Notes under the pieces: generated by a model
Database searches by the model: none
Seen by the model: the letters and a program-made list of their open reading frames with translations, nothing else
Told to the model about the DNA's origin: nothing
Part shown: positions 42,700 through 55,500 of the stretch, one piece after another
How positions within the stretch are numbered: position 1 is the stretch's first letter
Layout of the letters: each line of letters begins with the position of its first letter
Program-made: the position numbers and the translations under genes
From: Symsagittifera roscoffensis
Taxonomy: Eukaryota; Xenacoelomorpha; Acoela; Convolutidae
Length of the DNA: 64,000 bases
Direction: 5' to 3'
Assembly: GCF_963678635.1 (NCBI RefSeq)
Contig: NC_087070.1
Coordinates: forward strand, 51,380,514-51,444,513

Positions 42700-43800
42700 A
42701 GTTAGCGATAAGAGTGTGTGCCGATTAGCATGCAGCAGTTGCTTTGATAATGTTTTCATTCGGAAAATCATCGGTTTCATTCATTGGTTTTAACTTCTCG
42801 GTTTGACCATCGATTTGACTTATTGAACAATCGACTAGGTTAGAACCTCTCATAACATTTGCCATTTGTAGAGAGTTTCCACTATCTTGCAACTTTCATT
42901 TAAAAAAAACGCAATCTTTTTGGTCCCTAGGCTCGTTCGCAACGACTTGATACCACATCTTAATCAAAATATTGTTTCCAAGTGATGTCAAAAAAGTATC
43001 AATAAGGAACTATTCTACAAAAACACCAAACAAGATAGCTCCATAAGTATCATTTTAGCCTGTTTTCAGGCGTCAAAAGTAGCAAAATAAATTAAATTGA
43101 ATGCCACTTAATTGAGTTGAGAAATTTCATTAGCAGGAAACGATCAAGTGTTCTCAACGCAAAGCGATCGTTGATTATTCGCTCAATTTGATCTTCAAAC
43201 TAATTTCTACTAATAAGTTAATGTTTCTCAATTGAAATTATTCACAAAGTTTTGACAGATATCGACTACTTGCGCTCACAACTCATAAAACACTTTGAAC
43301 AAAGGTTTGAAAAAAATTGAAGACAGACATTTTGGCCAATTTGGGATATACATCGAAAAAGATACGCTTTTTAAGTTTAAAAACTATTATAAGTTTAGTT
43401 CAGTCATGCCAAACGTCCACATATTATAGTGTTGTTTTGCTGACAAGACTACAAAAAATATATATATTACTTGAAGACAACTTGATCAAACTTTTAGCCA
43501 TTTTTTTCTTCACTTGCCTAGGAAGCAAACTTAATATTCTGGTCTTTCACTTTTGCTGTTGATTTTCGGCTGCATGGGAATTTCTTTTCGACAACTTGGT
43601 GGCCCACCGTCTCAATTGTAGTCAAACAAAACTTGAACAAATTTTTAAATGAAAAAAAAAGCCGGCAAAAGCTCTTGACTTGTCAAACATAACTCAAAAA
43701 TTTTTACATAGAATTGTTTGAAGACAAATACGTGCATAAGGGAACACTTATTAGGCTCAAAAGGATTCAAATAAATAAATAGATCCCTAATCTCAGAAAA
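42700..43800. other. Intron of the split gene
   Basis: AT-rich, with an 81-codon ORF (43317-43562) that has no support. The 3' part (43860-43985, TTTATGTTTCAGATAGGAAA onwards) is homologous to sequence upstream of the decayed last exons at 32.3 and 33.4 kb, so intron sequence was duplicated along with the exon. Confidence 0.5.
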
Positions 43801-43985
43801 TATCATGAAAGTAGTTGAGAGCGTTAAAGTAGAACTTAGTGACTTGGTCCGTTTCCAAATTGTCCTATTTATGTTTCAGATAGGAAAAATGACAGATTTT
43901 TTTCTTCAATTCAACAATTTTTTACAGAAAGAATCTTTTCAGGGTAACTTAAAATGTCATCTGATTGAGTTTCGTTACTGTAAAG

Positions 43986-44229
43986 ATTCTATCATCAAGA
44001 TTCAAGTCGTGAAAAAATAATTGGTGCACCCTACATTTTGAAAGTTGGAAGAGATTGGACACCACAAATTCCGTATGAAAACCCAGAACATTTCATCACA
44101 TTCAAATGGTTCAGAATAAACATTATTTGCGCAGACCAACCGTGGATCTGTGGCTTAGAAGCAAGAAAAACTACATGGTGGAAACCCATATTCAGCAGAG
44201 AACAATCTATATTTAGTAGAAAATTTTGA
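43986..44229 (+). CDS. Split secreted-family gene, last exon
   Basis: After a TGTAAAG acceptor at 43985 the frame reads TTCTATCATCAAG... giving FYHQDSSREKIIGAPYILKV and then DWTPQIPYENPEHFITFKWF and ICADQPWIC. This matches residues from about 189 to the end of paralog 1 (FHHYEKRPLIGAPYQLKV; EKIPYENPEEFLTFRWF; CLDQPWIC). Unlike the paralogs it extends about 25 residues past the final Cys (GLEARKTTWW...) to a TGA at 44227-44229. Three decayed copies of this exon lie 10-12 kb upstream. The satellite array begins about 170 bp after the stop. Confidence 0.8.
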
Positions 44230-46129
44230 CTGCCCGTTTTAATGTTTTCCCATTGTATTGACAAAAAAAGTTTTTTCAGAAAAAAACTGTAGGAAACATC
44301 AATTTCATTCCTTTAATATATTCAAAAAAAACCAAAGTTTTCTACGTAAAATTGATTTTTCTCGGTCCGACTATCGACGAGATCAACAGACAGTTTTTTT
44401 GTCCGAACCAACGAACCAATTCAAAAACATAGCTTTAAAAGCTTGCTTAGAAAAACTAAAATTTTTTGCGATTCTATTTGGTTCAGGATATATTTCAAAG
44501 TTTCAAAACTTGCTTCAAAAAATTTGAAAGTTTTTGCGAACCGGTTTAGTCTATGGAATAACTTGTCATAATTCAAAATTTCATAGCTTTAAAAGCTTGC
44601 TTAGAAAAAAATCGCAAACCGAATCAGTCTACCAAAAAAATTGTAATAATTCAAAGTCTCACTTTTTTCGCAAACTAAAATTTTTCGCGAACGGATTCGA
44701 GCTGGGAAAAAACTTGAAAGAATTTAAAGTTTCATAGCTTGCTTCAAAAAACCTGAAATTTTTTTACAAGCTGGTTCAGTCTATGAACTAACTTGCCATT
44801 ATTCAAAGATTCATACCTTTAAAAGCCTGCTCAGAAAAACTTAAATTTTTAGCGAACCACTTTAGTCTATGAAATGAAAATGTCGTAGTGTTCAAAGTTT
44901 CATAGCTTTAAAATCTTGCTTGATAAAATTGAACATTTTCGCGAACAACCGATTCTGTCCACAAAAAAAATTTCAGAGTTTCATAGCTTGATAAGCTTGC
45001 TTCAAACAAGGTAAGCTTTTCGCAAACCGATTCAGTCTATGAAAGAAACTAAAATATTCCAAACTCTCTTAGCTTTAAAAGCTTGTTTAGAAAAAAATTG
45101 AACTTTTCGCATGTCGATTCAGTCTATGAATTAAATTGAAATTATTCAGAGTTTCATAGCTTCAAATGTTTGCTTTGGAAAAATTGAAGTTTTTTGCGAA
45201 CCGATTAAGTCTACAAAATAACTTAAAATGTTTCATAATTTCATAGCTTTCCTCAAAAAATTTCATAGTTTTTGCAAACCACTTCAGTCTATGAAAAAAA
45301 ATTGTAACAAATTCAAAATTTCATAGCTCTGAAAGTTTGCCTAGAAAACTTATACTTTTCGGGAGTCGATTCAATTCATGAAATAAGTTGTAAAAATTCA
45401 AAAAGTTTTAGCTTTAAAGCTTGTTTAGAAAAACTTTAAGCTTTCTCGCAGAGCAATTTGGTTTATAAAATAAAATGAAATAAAATGAACTTTTATAGCT
45501 GTAAAAGTTTGCTTAAGAAAACTGAAACTTTTCGTGAACCGATTTGATCCACGAAAGAACTTGAAATATTGCAGAATTTCATAGCTTGACTAGCTGGCTT
45601 CAAAACACGCAAGCTTTTCGTGAACTGATTCAGTGTATGAAACAAATTGAAATAATTCAAACTTTCATGGCTTTAAGAGCTTGGTTGGTTAAAAAAACTT
45701 AAGAACTTTTGCGAGCCAATTCAGTCTATGAAAAAAGTTGAAGTAATTCAAAGTTTTATAGCTTCAAAGAATTGCTTAGAAAAACTGAAACTTTTCGCGA
45801 GTCGACTCAGTCTAAAAAAGAAATTGAAACAAATCAAAGTTTTGAAGCTTCAAAAGCTTGCTTTGAAAAATGGAAAATTTTGGGAACCAATTCGGTCCAC
45901 GGAACACCTTGAAATACTTCAGAGTTTCATAGCTCGCTTCAAAAACTTGAAGTTTATGCAAGCCGGTTCAGTCTATAAAACAAATTGTATTTATTCAAAA
46001 TTCCATAGCTCTAAAAGATTACTTAGAGATCTTTTTTCGTGAACTAATTTAGTTTATAAAAAAATGTTGTAGTTTTCAAAGTTTCAAATAGCTTAAAAGT
46101 TTCGAATAGCATGCTTAGACAAGTTTTTT

Positions 46130-48960
46130 GTTATCCGATTCGTTTAGTTATTTATCAAGAATTATCTCAAAGTTTCTTAGCTCGAACTGCTTGCTTTGGA
46201 AATGTTCATTTTATGACAAAAAGGATTCGGTCCAAGTAATAACTTAGATTTTTTCAAAATTCCTTGCTGGATTAGCTCGCGCGCAAAAAAAACTTTATTA
46301 AAAACTATGAAAAAATCTGGAAATCACCTCAAAATTTTCAATAGAAAAACAGTCTACCACCCAAATCACATTTTGAACTAAATTGAACTGTTTTAGGTTT
46401 CATAGCTTAAACAGTTTGCTTAGAAAAAAAATAAATTTTTCGCGAATTTTTTCCGTAAATGAAAAAGCTGGAAATAATACAAAGTGTCATAGCCTAACAG
46501 TTTGCTTCCGAAAACTGATACTTTTCGCAAACTAATTCGCTCAAAGAAATAACTTGAAATATTTCGAAATTGCATAGCTTGCTTCAAAAAACTTAATTTT
46601 TTTGCGAATCAATTCAGCCTATGAAAAAATGTGTAAGAATTCGAAACTTCATAGCTTCAAAGGCTTGCAAAGAAAATTTCAAAGTTTTTGCGAACCGATT
46701 CAATCTATGAAATAAATTGAAATAAATCAAGTTTTATAGCTTCAAAAGCTTGCAAAGAAAATTTCAAAGTTTTCGCGAACCAATTCAGTCTATGAAATAA
46801 ATTGAAATAATTCAAAAATTCATAGCTTTCAAAGCTTGCTTAGAAACACTGAATTTTTTTTCTCGATTCGATCCAGTCCAAGAATTAATCTTGAATTTCT
46901 AAAGTTTGATAGCTTGACTAGCTTTCTTCAAAAAACTGAATTTTTTCGCGAACCAATTCAACCTATGAAAAAACGTGTAAAAATTCAAAACTTCAAAGCT
47001 TCAAAAGCTTGCAAAGAAAATTTCAAAGTTTTCGCGAACCGATTCAATCTATGAAAAAAATTGGAATAAATCAAGTTTTATAGCTTCAAAAGCTTGCTCA
47101 GAAAAACTTAACCTTTTCGCGAACCAATTCAGTCTATGAAATAAATTGAAATAATTCAAAAAATCATAGCTTTCAAAGCATGCTTAGACACACTGCATTT
47201 TTACTCGATTCGATTTCGATTCAGAAAAAAAAATTAATCTTAAATTTCTAAAGTTTCATAGCTTGACTAGCTGCTTCAGAAAACTGAATTTTTTCGCGAA
47301 CCAATTCAACCTATGAAGAAACGTGTAAAAATTCAAAACTTCAAAGCTTAAAAAGCTTACAACGAAAAACTCAAAGTTTTTCGCAAACCGATTCATTCTA
47401 TAAAATAAATTGAAATAACTCAAACTTTCATTGTTAAAAGCATGCTTAGAAAACGTTAAACTTAAACCTTTAACGTTTAACGTTAAACCAATTCGACCTA
47501 CGAAAATAAGTGTAAAAAATCAAAACTTCAAAGCTTCAACGGCTTGCAAAGAAAAACTCAAAGTTTTCGCGAAGCGATTCATTCTTTGAAAAAAATTAAA
47601 GTAACTCAAACTTTCATAGATTTAAAAGCTTGCTTAGAAAAAAAACTTGAACTTTTCGCATTTTCGAGTTAAGTTTCTTAGTTTCAAATGTTTGCTTAGG
47701 AAAAATTGAAGTGTTTTGCGAACCGATTAAGTCTACAAAATAACTTAAAATGTTTCATAATTTCATAGCTTTCTTCAAAAACTTTCAACTTTTTCGAAAC
47801 AAGCTATGAAACTCCGAAACATTTCAATTTTTTTGGTAAACCGAATCAGTTTGCAAAAAATTTTAGAGTTTCATAGCTTGTTTCGAAAAAGTTGAAGTTT
47901 ATGCAAGTCGGTTCAGTCTATGAAACAAATTGCAATAATTCAAAATTCCGAAGCTCTAAAAGATTACATAGAGATTTTTTTTGTGAACTAATTTAGTTTA
48001 TAAAAAAAAATTATGTAGTTTTAAAAGTTACAAATAGCTTAAAAGTTTCAAATAGCATGCTTAGAAAAGTTTTTGTGAACTGATTCGGTTAATTAATTAT
48101 CCTGATTTATCTCAAAATTTCTTAGCTTGCACTGCTTGCTTTGGAATTGTTCAACTTATGACAAAAGGATTCGGTCCAAGCAATAAATTGGATTTTTTCA
48201 AAACTCCTTGCTGAAAAAAAAACTTAATTAAAAACTATAAAAAAACGTGGAAATCACTTGAAAATTTTCAATAGAAAAACATTCTATCATCCAGATCACA
48301 TTTTGAACTAAATTGAACTGTTTTAAGTTTCATTACTGAAACAGCTTGCTTAGAAAAAAAATAAATTTTTCGCAAATTTTTTCCGTAAATGAAAAAGCTG
48401 GAAATAATACATGGTGTCATAGCCTATTAGTTTGCTTCCAAAAAGTGAAACTTTTCGCAAACTAATTCGGTCCAAGAAATAACTTGAAATGTTTCAAAAT
48501 TGCATAGCTCGCTTCAAAAAACTTAAAGATTTTTGCGAACCGGTCCAGTCTATGAATTATCTTTTGATAATTAAAATTTTTTCAGAAAACTGAAATTTTT
48601 TGCAATTCGATTTGGTTTACGAAGGAAATTGAATCTTTCGCAGTTCCATAGCTTGCTTCGAAAAACTTGAAATTTATGCAAGCCGGTTCAGTCTATGAAA
48701 CAATTTGTATTAATTCAAAAATCCATAGCTCTAAAAGATTACTTAGAGATCTTTTTACATGAATTATTTTAGTTTATTGAAAAAAGTTGTAGTATTCAAA
48801 GTTTAAATAATGTTTACATGTTTAAATAATTATCTTGAATTATCTCAAAGTTTCTCAGCTTGAACTGCTTGCTTTCGAAATGTTCAACTTATGACAAAAA
48901 GGATTCGGTCCAAGCAATAATTTGGATTTTTTCAAAATTCCTTGCTGGATTAGCTCGCGC
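46130..48960 (+). repeat. Segmental duplication inside the satellite, copy 1
   Basis: Matches 49600-52560 at an offset of about 3468 bp over its first ~1.3 kb (for example CTGAATTTTTTTTCTCGATT at 46851 and 50318) and about 3.61 kb further right. The offset changes because copy 1 lost ~178 bp near 47464. Confidence 0.8.
47464..47485 (+). other. Filler at a deletion junction
   Basis: Between CGTTAAACTT and AACCAATTCGACC, this copy carries 22 bp built from short TTAACGTTTAA-type words, where the sister copy at 50931-51108 has 178 bp of ordinary repeat. Confidence 0.7.
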
Positions 48961-49599
48961 GAAAAAAAAACTTAATTAAACACAATGAAAAAATCTGGAA
49001 ATCACCTGAAAATTTTCAATAGAAACACAGTCTACTATCCATATCAAATTTTGAACTAAATTGAACTGTTTTAGGTTTCATAGCTTAAACAGCTTGCTTA
49101 GAAAAAAATAAACTTTTCGCGGATTTTTTACGTAAATGAAAAAGCTGGAAATAATACAAAGTTTCATAGCCTAATAGTTTGCTTTCGAAAACTGAATCTT
49201 TTCGCAAACTAATTCTGTCCAAGAAATAACTTGAAGTATTTCAAAATTGCATAGCTTGCTTCCAAAAACTTGACGATTTTTGCGAACTGGTTCAGTCTAT
49301 GAATTATCTTTTGATAATTAAAACTTTTTCAGAAAACTGAAATTTTTTGCAAACCAATTTGGTTTACGAAAGAAATTGAAATGTTTCGGAGTTTCATAGC
49401 TTGCTTCGAAAAACTTGAAGTTTATGCAAGCCGGTTCAGTCTATGAAACAAATTGTATTAATTCAAAAATCCATAGCTCTAAAAGATTACTTAGAGATCT
49501 TTTTACATGAACTATTTTAGTTTATTGAAAAAAGTTGTAGTATTCAAAGTTTCAAATAGCTGAAAAGTTTCAATTAGCATGCTTAGACAAGTTTTTTGT

Positions 49600-52560
49600 G
49601 AAGTGATTCGACTAAATAATTATCTTGAATTATCTCAAAGTTTCTTAGCTTGAACTGCTTGCTTTGGAAATGTTCATTTTATGACAAAAAGGATTCGGTC
49701 CAAGTAATAACTTAGATTTTTTCAAAATTCCTTGCTGGATTAGCTCGCGCGAAAAAAAAACTTTATTAAAAACTATGAAAAAATCTGGAAATCACCTCAA
49801 AATTTTCAATAGAAAAACAGTCTACCATCCAAATCACATTTTGAACTAAATTGAACTGTTTTAGGTTTCATAGCTTAAACAGTTTGCTTAGAAAAAAATA
49901 AATTTTTCGCGAATTTTTTCCGTAAATGAAAAAGCTGGAAATAATACAAAGTGTCATAGCCTAACAGTTTGCTTCCGAAAACTGATACTTTTCGCTAACT
50001 AATTCGGTCAAAGAAATAACTTGAAATATTTCGAAATTGCATAGCTTGCATCAAAAAACTTATTTTTTTTGCGAATCAATTCAGCCTATGAAAAAATGTG
50101 TAAGAATTCGAAACTTCATAGCTTCAAAGGCTTGCAAAGAAAATTTCAAAGTTTTTGCGAACCGATTCAATCTATGAAATAAATTGAAATAAATCAAGTT
50201 TTATAGCTTCAAAAGCTTGCAAAGAAAATTTCAAAGTTTTCGCGAACCAATTCAGTCTATGAAATAAATTGAAATAATTCAAAAATTCATAGCTTTCAAA
50301 GCTTGCTTAGAAACACTGAATTTTTTTTCTCGATTCGATCCAGTCCAAGAATTAATCATGAATTTCTAAAGTTTGATAGCTTGACTAGCTTTCTTCAAAA
50401 AACTGAATTTTTTCGCGAACCAATTCAACCTATGAAAAAACGTGTAAAAATTCAAAACTTCAAAGCTTCAAAAGCTTGCAAAGAAAATTTCAAAGTTTTC
50501 GCGAACCGATTCAATCTATGAAAAAAATTGAAATAAATCAAGTTTTATAGCTTCAAAAGCTTGCTCAGAAAAACTTAACCTTTTCGCGAACCAATTCAGT
50601 CTATGAAATAAATTGAAATAATTCAAAAAATCATAGCTTTCAAAGCATGCTTAGACACACTGCATTTTTACTCGATTCGATTTCGATTCAGAAAAAAAAA
50701 TTAATCTTAAATTTCTAAAGTTTCATAGCTTGACTAGCTGCTTCAGAAACCTGAATTTTTTCGCGAACCAATTCAACCTATGAAAAAACTTTTAAAAATT
50801 CAAAACTTCAAAGCTTCAAAAGCTTGCAACGAAAAACTCAAAGTTTTTCGCAAACCGATTCATTCTATACAATAAATTGAAACAACTCAAACTTTCATTG
50901 TTAAAAGCATGCTTAGAAAACGTTAAACTTTTCGCGAACCGATTCGGTCTATGAATTAATTTGAAATCATTGAAAAATTCATAGCTTTCAAAGCCTGCTT
51001 AGAAACACTGAGTTGTTTTCTCGATTTGTTTCAGTCCAAGAAATAACCTTAAACTTCTAAAGTTTCATAGCTTGACTAGCTTGCTTCAAAAAATTTAAAT
51101 TTTTCGCGAACCAATTCGACCTACGAAAATAAGTGTAAAAAATCAAAACTTCAAAGCTTCAACGGCTTGCAAAAAAAAACTCAAAGTTTTCGCGAAGCGA
51201 TTCATTCTTTGAAAAAATTGAAGTAACTCAAACTTTCATAGATTTAAAAGCTTGCTTAGAAAAAAAACTTGAACTTTTCGCATTTTCGAGTTAAGTTTCT
51301 TAGTTTCAAATGTTTGCTTAGGAAAAATTGAAGTGTTTTGCGAACCGATTAAGTCTACAAAATAACTTAAAATGTTTCATAATTTCATAGCTTTCTTCAA
51401 AAACTTTCAACTTTTTCGAAACAAGCTATGAAACTCCGAAACATTTCAATTTATTTGGTAAACCGAATCAGTTTGCAAAAAATTTCAGAGTTTCATAGCT
51501 TGTTTCGAAAAAGTTGAAGTTTATGCAGGGTCGGTTCAGTCTATGAAACAAATTGCAATAATTCAAAATTCCGAAGCTCTAAAAAATTTTTTTCGTGAAT
51601 TAATTTAGTTTATAAAAAAAAATTCTGTAGTTTTAAAAGTTACAATTAGCTTAAAAGTTTCAAATAGCATGCTTAGAAAAGTTTTTGTGAACTGATTCGG
51701 TTAATTAATTATCCTGAATTATCTCAAAATTTCTTGGCTTGCACTGCTTGCCTTGGAATTGTTCAACTTATGACAAAAGGATTCGGTCCAAGCAATAAAT
51801 TGGATTTTTTCAAAACTCCTTGCTGAAAAAAAAACTTAATTAAAAACGATAAAAAAACGTGGAAATCACTTGAAAATTTTCAATAGAAAAACATTCTATC
51901 ATCCAGATCACATTTTGAACTAAATTGAACTGTTTTAAGTTTCATTGCTGAAACAGCTTGCTTAGAAAAAAATAAACTTTTCGCAAATTTTTTCCGTAAA
52001 TGAAAAAGCTGGAAATAATACAAGGTGTCATAGCCTAATAGTTTGCTTCCAAAAAGTGAAACTTTTCGCAAACTAATTCGGTCCAAGAAATAACTTGAAA
52101 TGTTTCAAAATTGCATAGCTCGCTTCAAAAAACTTGAAGATTTTTGCGAACCGGTCCAGTCTATGAATTATCTTTTGATAATTAAAATTTTTTCAGAAAA
52201 CTGAAATTTTTTGCAATTCGATTTGGTTTACGAAGGAAATTGAAATCTTTCGCAGTTCCATAGCTTGCTTCGAAAAACTTGAAATTTATACAAGCCGGTT
52301 CAGTCTATGAAACAAATTGTATTAATTCAAAAATCCATAGATCTAAAAGATTACTTAGAGATCTTTTTTCGTGAATTAATTTAGTTTATCAAAAAATGTT
52401 GTAGTTTTCAAAGTTTCAAATAGCTTAAAAGTTTCAATTAGCATGCTTAAGCAAGTTTTTTGTGAAGTGATTCGACTAAATAATTATCTTGAATTATCTC
52501 AAAGTTTCTTAGCTTGAACTGCTTGCTTTGGAAATGTTCAACTTATGACAAAAAGGATTC
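49600..52560 (+). repeat. Segmental duplication inside the satellite, copy 2
   Basis: Sister of 46130-48960. It retains the 178 bp missing in copy 1 and merges on its right with the 790-bp higher-order repeats. Confidence 0.8.
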
Positions 52561-55500
52561 GGTCCAAGTAATAACTTGGATTTTTTCAAAATTCCTTGCT
52601 GGATTAGCTCAAGCGAAAAAAAAACTTCATTAAACACAATGAAAAAATCTGGAAATCACCTGAAAATTTTCAATAGAAACACAGTCTACTATCCAGATCA
52701 AATTTTGAACTAAATTGAACTTTTTTAAGTTTCATAGCTAAAACAGCTTGCTTAGAAAAAAAATAAACTTTTTGCGAATTTTTTACGTAAATGAAAAAGC
52801 TGGAAATAATACAAAGTTTCATAGCCTAATAGTTTGCTTTCGAAAATTGAATCTTTTCGCAAACTAATTCTGTCCAAGAAATAACTTGAAGTATTTCAAA
52901 ATTGCCTAGCTTGCTTCCAAAAACTTGACGATTTTTGCGAACTCGTTCAGTCTATGAATTATCTTTTGATAATTAAAACTTTTTCAGAAAACTGAAATTT
53001 TTTGCAAACCAATTTGGTTTACGAAAGAAATTGAAATGTTTCGGAGTTCCATAGCTTGCTTCAAAAAACGTGAAATTTATGCAAGCCGGTTCAGTCTATG
53101 AAACAAATTGTATTAATTCAAAAATCCATAGCTCTAAAAGATTACTTAGAGATCTTTTTACATGAACTATTTTAGTTTATTGAAAAAAGTTGTAGTATTC
53201 AAAGTTTCAAATAGCTGAAAAGTTTCAATTAGCATGCTTAGACAAGTTTTTTGTGAAGTTATTCGACTAAATAATTATCTTGAATTATCTCAAAGTTTCT
53301 TAGCTTGAACTGCTTGCTTTGGAAATGTTCAACTTATGACAAAAAGGATTCGGTCCAAGTAATAACTTGGATTTTTTCAAAATTCCTTGCTGGATTAGCT
53401 CAAGCGAAAAAAAAACTTCATTAAACACAATGAAAAAATCTGGAAATCACCTGAAAATTTTCAATAGAAACACAGTCTACTATCCAGATCAAATTTTGAA
53501 CTAAATTGAACTTTTTTAAGTTTCATAGCTAAAACAGCTTGCTTAGAAAAAAATAAACTTTTTGCGAAATTTTTACGTAAATGAAAAAGCTGGAAATAAT
53601 ACAAAGTTTCATAGCCTAATAGTTTGCTTTCGAAAACTGAATCTTTTCGCAAACTAATTCTGTCCAAGAAATAACTTGAAGTATTTCAAAATTGCCTAGC
53701 TTGCTTCCAAAAACTTGACGATTTTTGCGAACTCCTTCAGTCTATGAATTATCTTTTGATAATTAAAACTTTTTCAGAAAACTGAAATTTTTTGCAAACC
53801 AATTTGGTTTACGAAAGAAATTGAAATGTTTCGGAGTTCCATAGCTTGCTTCAAAAAACGTGAAATTTATGCAAGCCGGTTCAGTCTATGAAACAAATTG
53901 TATTAATTCAAAAATCCATAGATCTAAAAGATTACTTAGAGATCTTTTTTCGTGAATTAATTTAGTTTATCAAAAAATGTTGTAGTTTTCAAAGTTTCAA
54001 ATAGCTGAAAAGTTTCAATTAGCATGCTTAGACAAGTTTTTTGTGAAGTGATTCGACTAAATAATTATCTTGAATTATCTCAAAGTTTCTTAGCTTGAAC
54101 TGCTTGCTTTGGAAATGTTCAACTTATGACAAAAAGGATTCGGTCCAAGTAATAACTTGGATTTTTTCAAAATTCCTTGCTGGATTAGCTCAAGCGAAAA
54201 AAAAACTTCATTAAACACAATGAAAAAATCTGGAAATCACCTGAAAATTTTCAATAGAAACACAGTCTATTATCCAGATCAAATTTTGAACTAAATTGAA
54301 CTTTTTTAAGTTTCATAGCTAAAACAGCTTGCTTAGAAAAAAATAAACTTTTTGCGAATTTTTTACGTAAATGAAAAAGCTGGAAATAATACAAAGTTTC
54401 ATAGCCTAATAGTTTGCTTTCGAAAACTGAATCTTTTCGCAAACTAATTCTGTCCAAGAAATAACTTGAAGTATTTCAAAATTGCCTAGCTTGCTTCCAA
54501 AAACTTGACGATTTTTGCGAACTCGTTCAGTCTATGAATTATCTTTTGATAATTAAAACTTTTTCAGAAAACTGAAATTTTTTGCAAACCAATTTGGTTT
54601 ACGAAAGAAATTGAAATGTTTCGGAGTTCCATAGCTTGCTTCAAAAAACGTGAAATTTATGCAAGCCGGTTCAGTCTATGAAACAAATTGTATTAATTCA
54701 AAAATCCATAGATCTAAAAGATTACTTAGAGATCTTTTTTCGTGAATTAATTTAGTTTATCAAAAAATGTTGTAGTTTTCAAAGTTTCAAATAGCTTAAA
54801 AGTTTCAATTAGCATGCTTAAGCAAGTTTTTTGTGAAGTGATTCGACTAAATAATTATCTTGAATTATCTCAAAGTTTCTTAGCTTGAACTGCTTGCTTT
54901 GGAAATGTTCAACTTATGACAAAAAGGATTCGGTCCAAGTAATAACTTGGATTTTTTCAAAATTCCTTGCTGGATTAGCTCAAGCGAAAAAAAAACTTCA
55001 TTAAACACAATGAAAAAATCTGGAAATCACCTGAAAATTTTCAATAGAAACACAGTCTACTATCCAGATCAAATTTTGAACTAAATTGAACTTTTTTAAG
55101 TTTCATAGCTAAAACAGCTTGCTTAGAAAAAAATAAACTTTTTGCGAATTTTTTACGTAAATGAAAAAGCTGGAAATAATACAAAGTTTCATAGCCTAAT
55201 AGTTTGCTTTCGAAAACTGAATCTTTTCGCAAACTAATTCTGTCCAAGAAATAACTTGAAGTATTTCAAAATTGCCTAGCTTGCTTCCAAAAACTTGACG
55301 ATTTTTGCGAACTCGTTCAGTCTATGAATTATCTTTTGATAATTAAAACTTTTTCAGAAAACTGAAACTTTTTGCAAACCAATTTGGTTTACGAAAGAAA
55401 TTGAAATGTTTCGGAGTTCCATAGCTTGCTTCAAAAAACGTGAAATTTATGCAAGCCGGTTCAGTCTATGAAACAAATTGTATTAATTCAAAAATCCATA

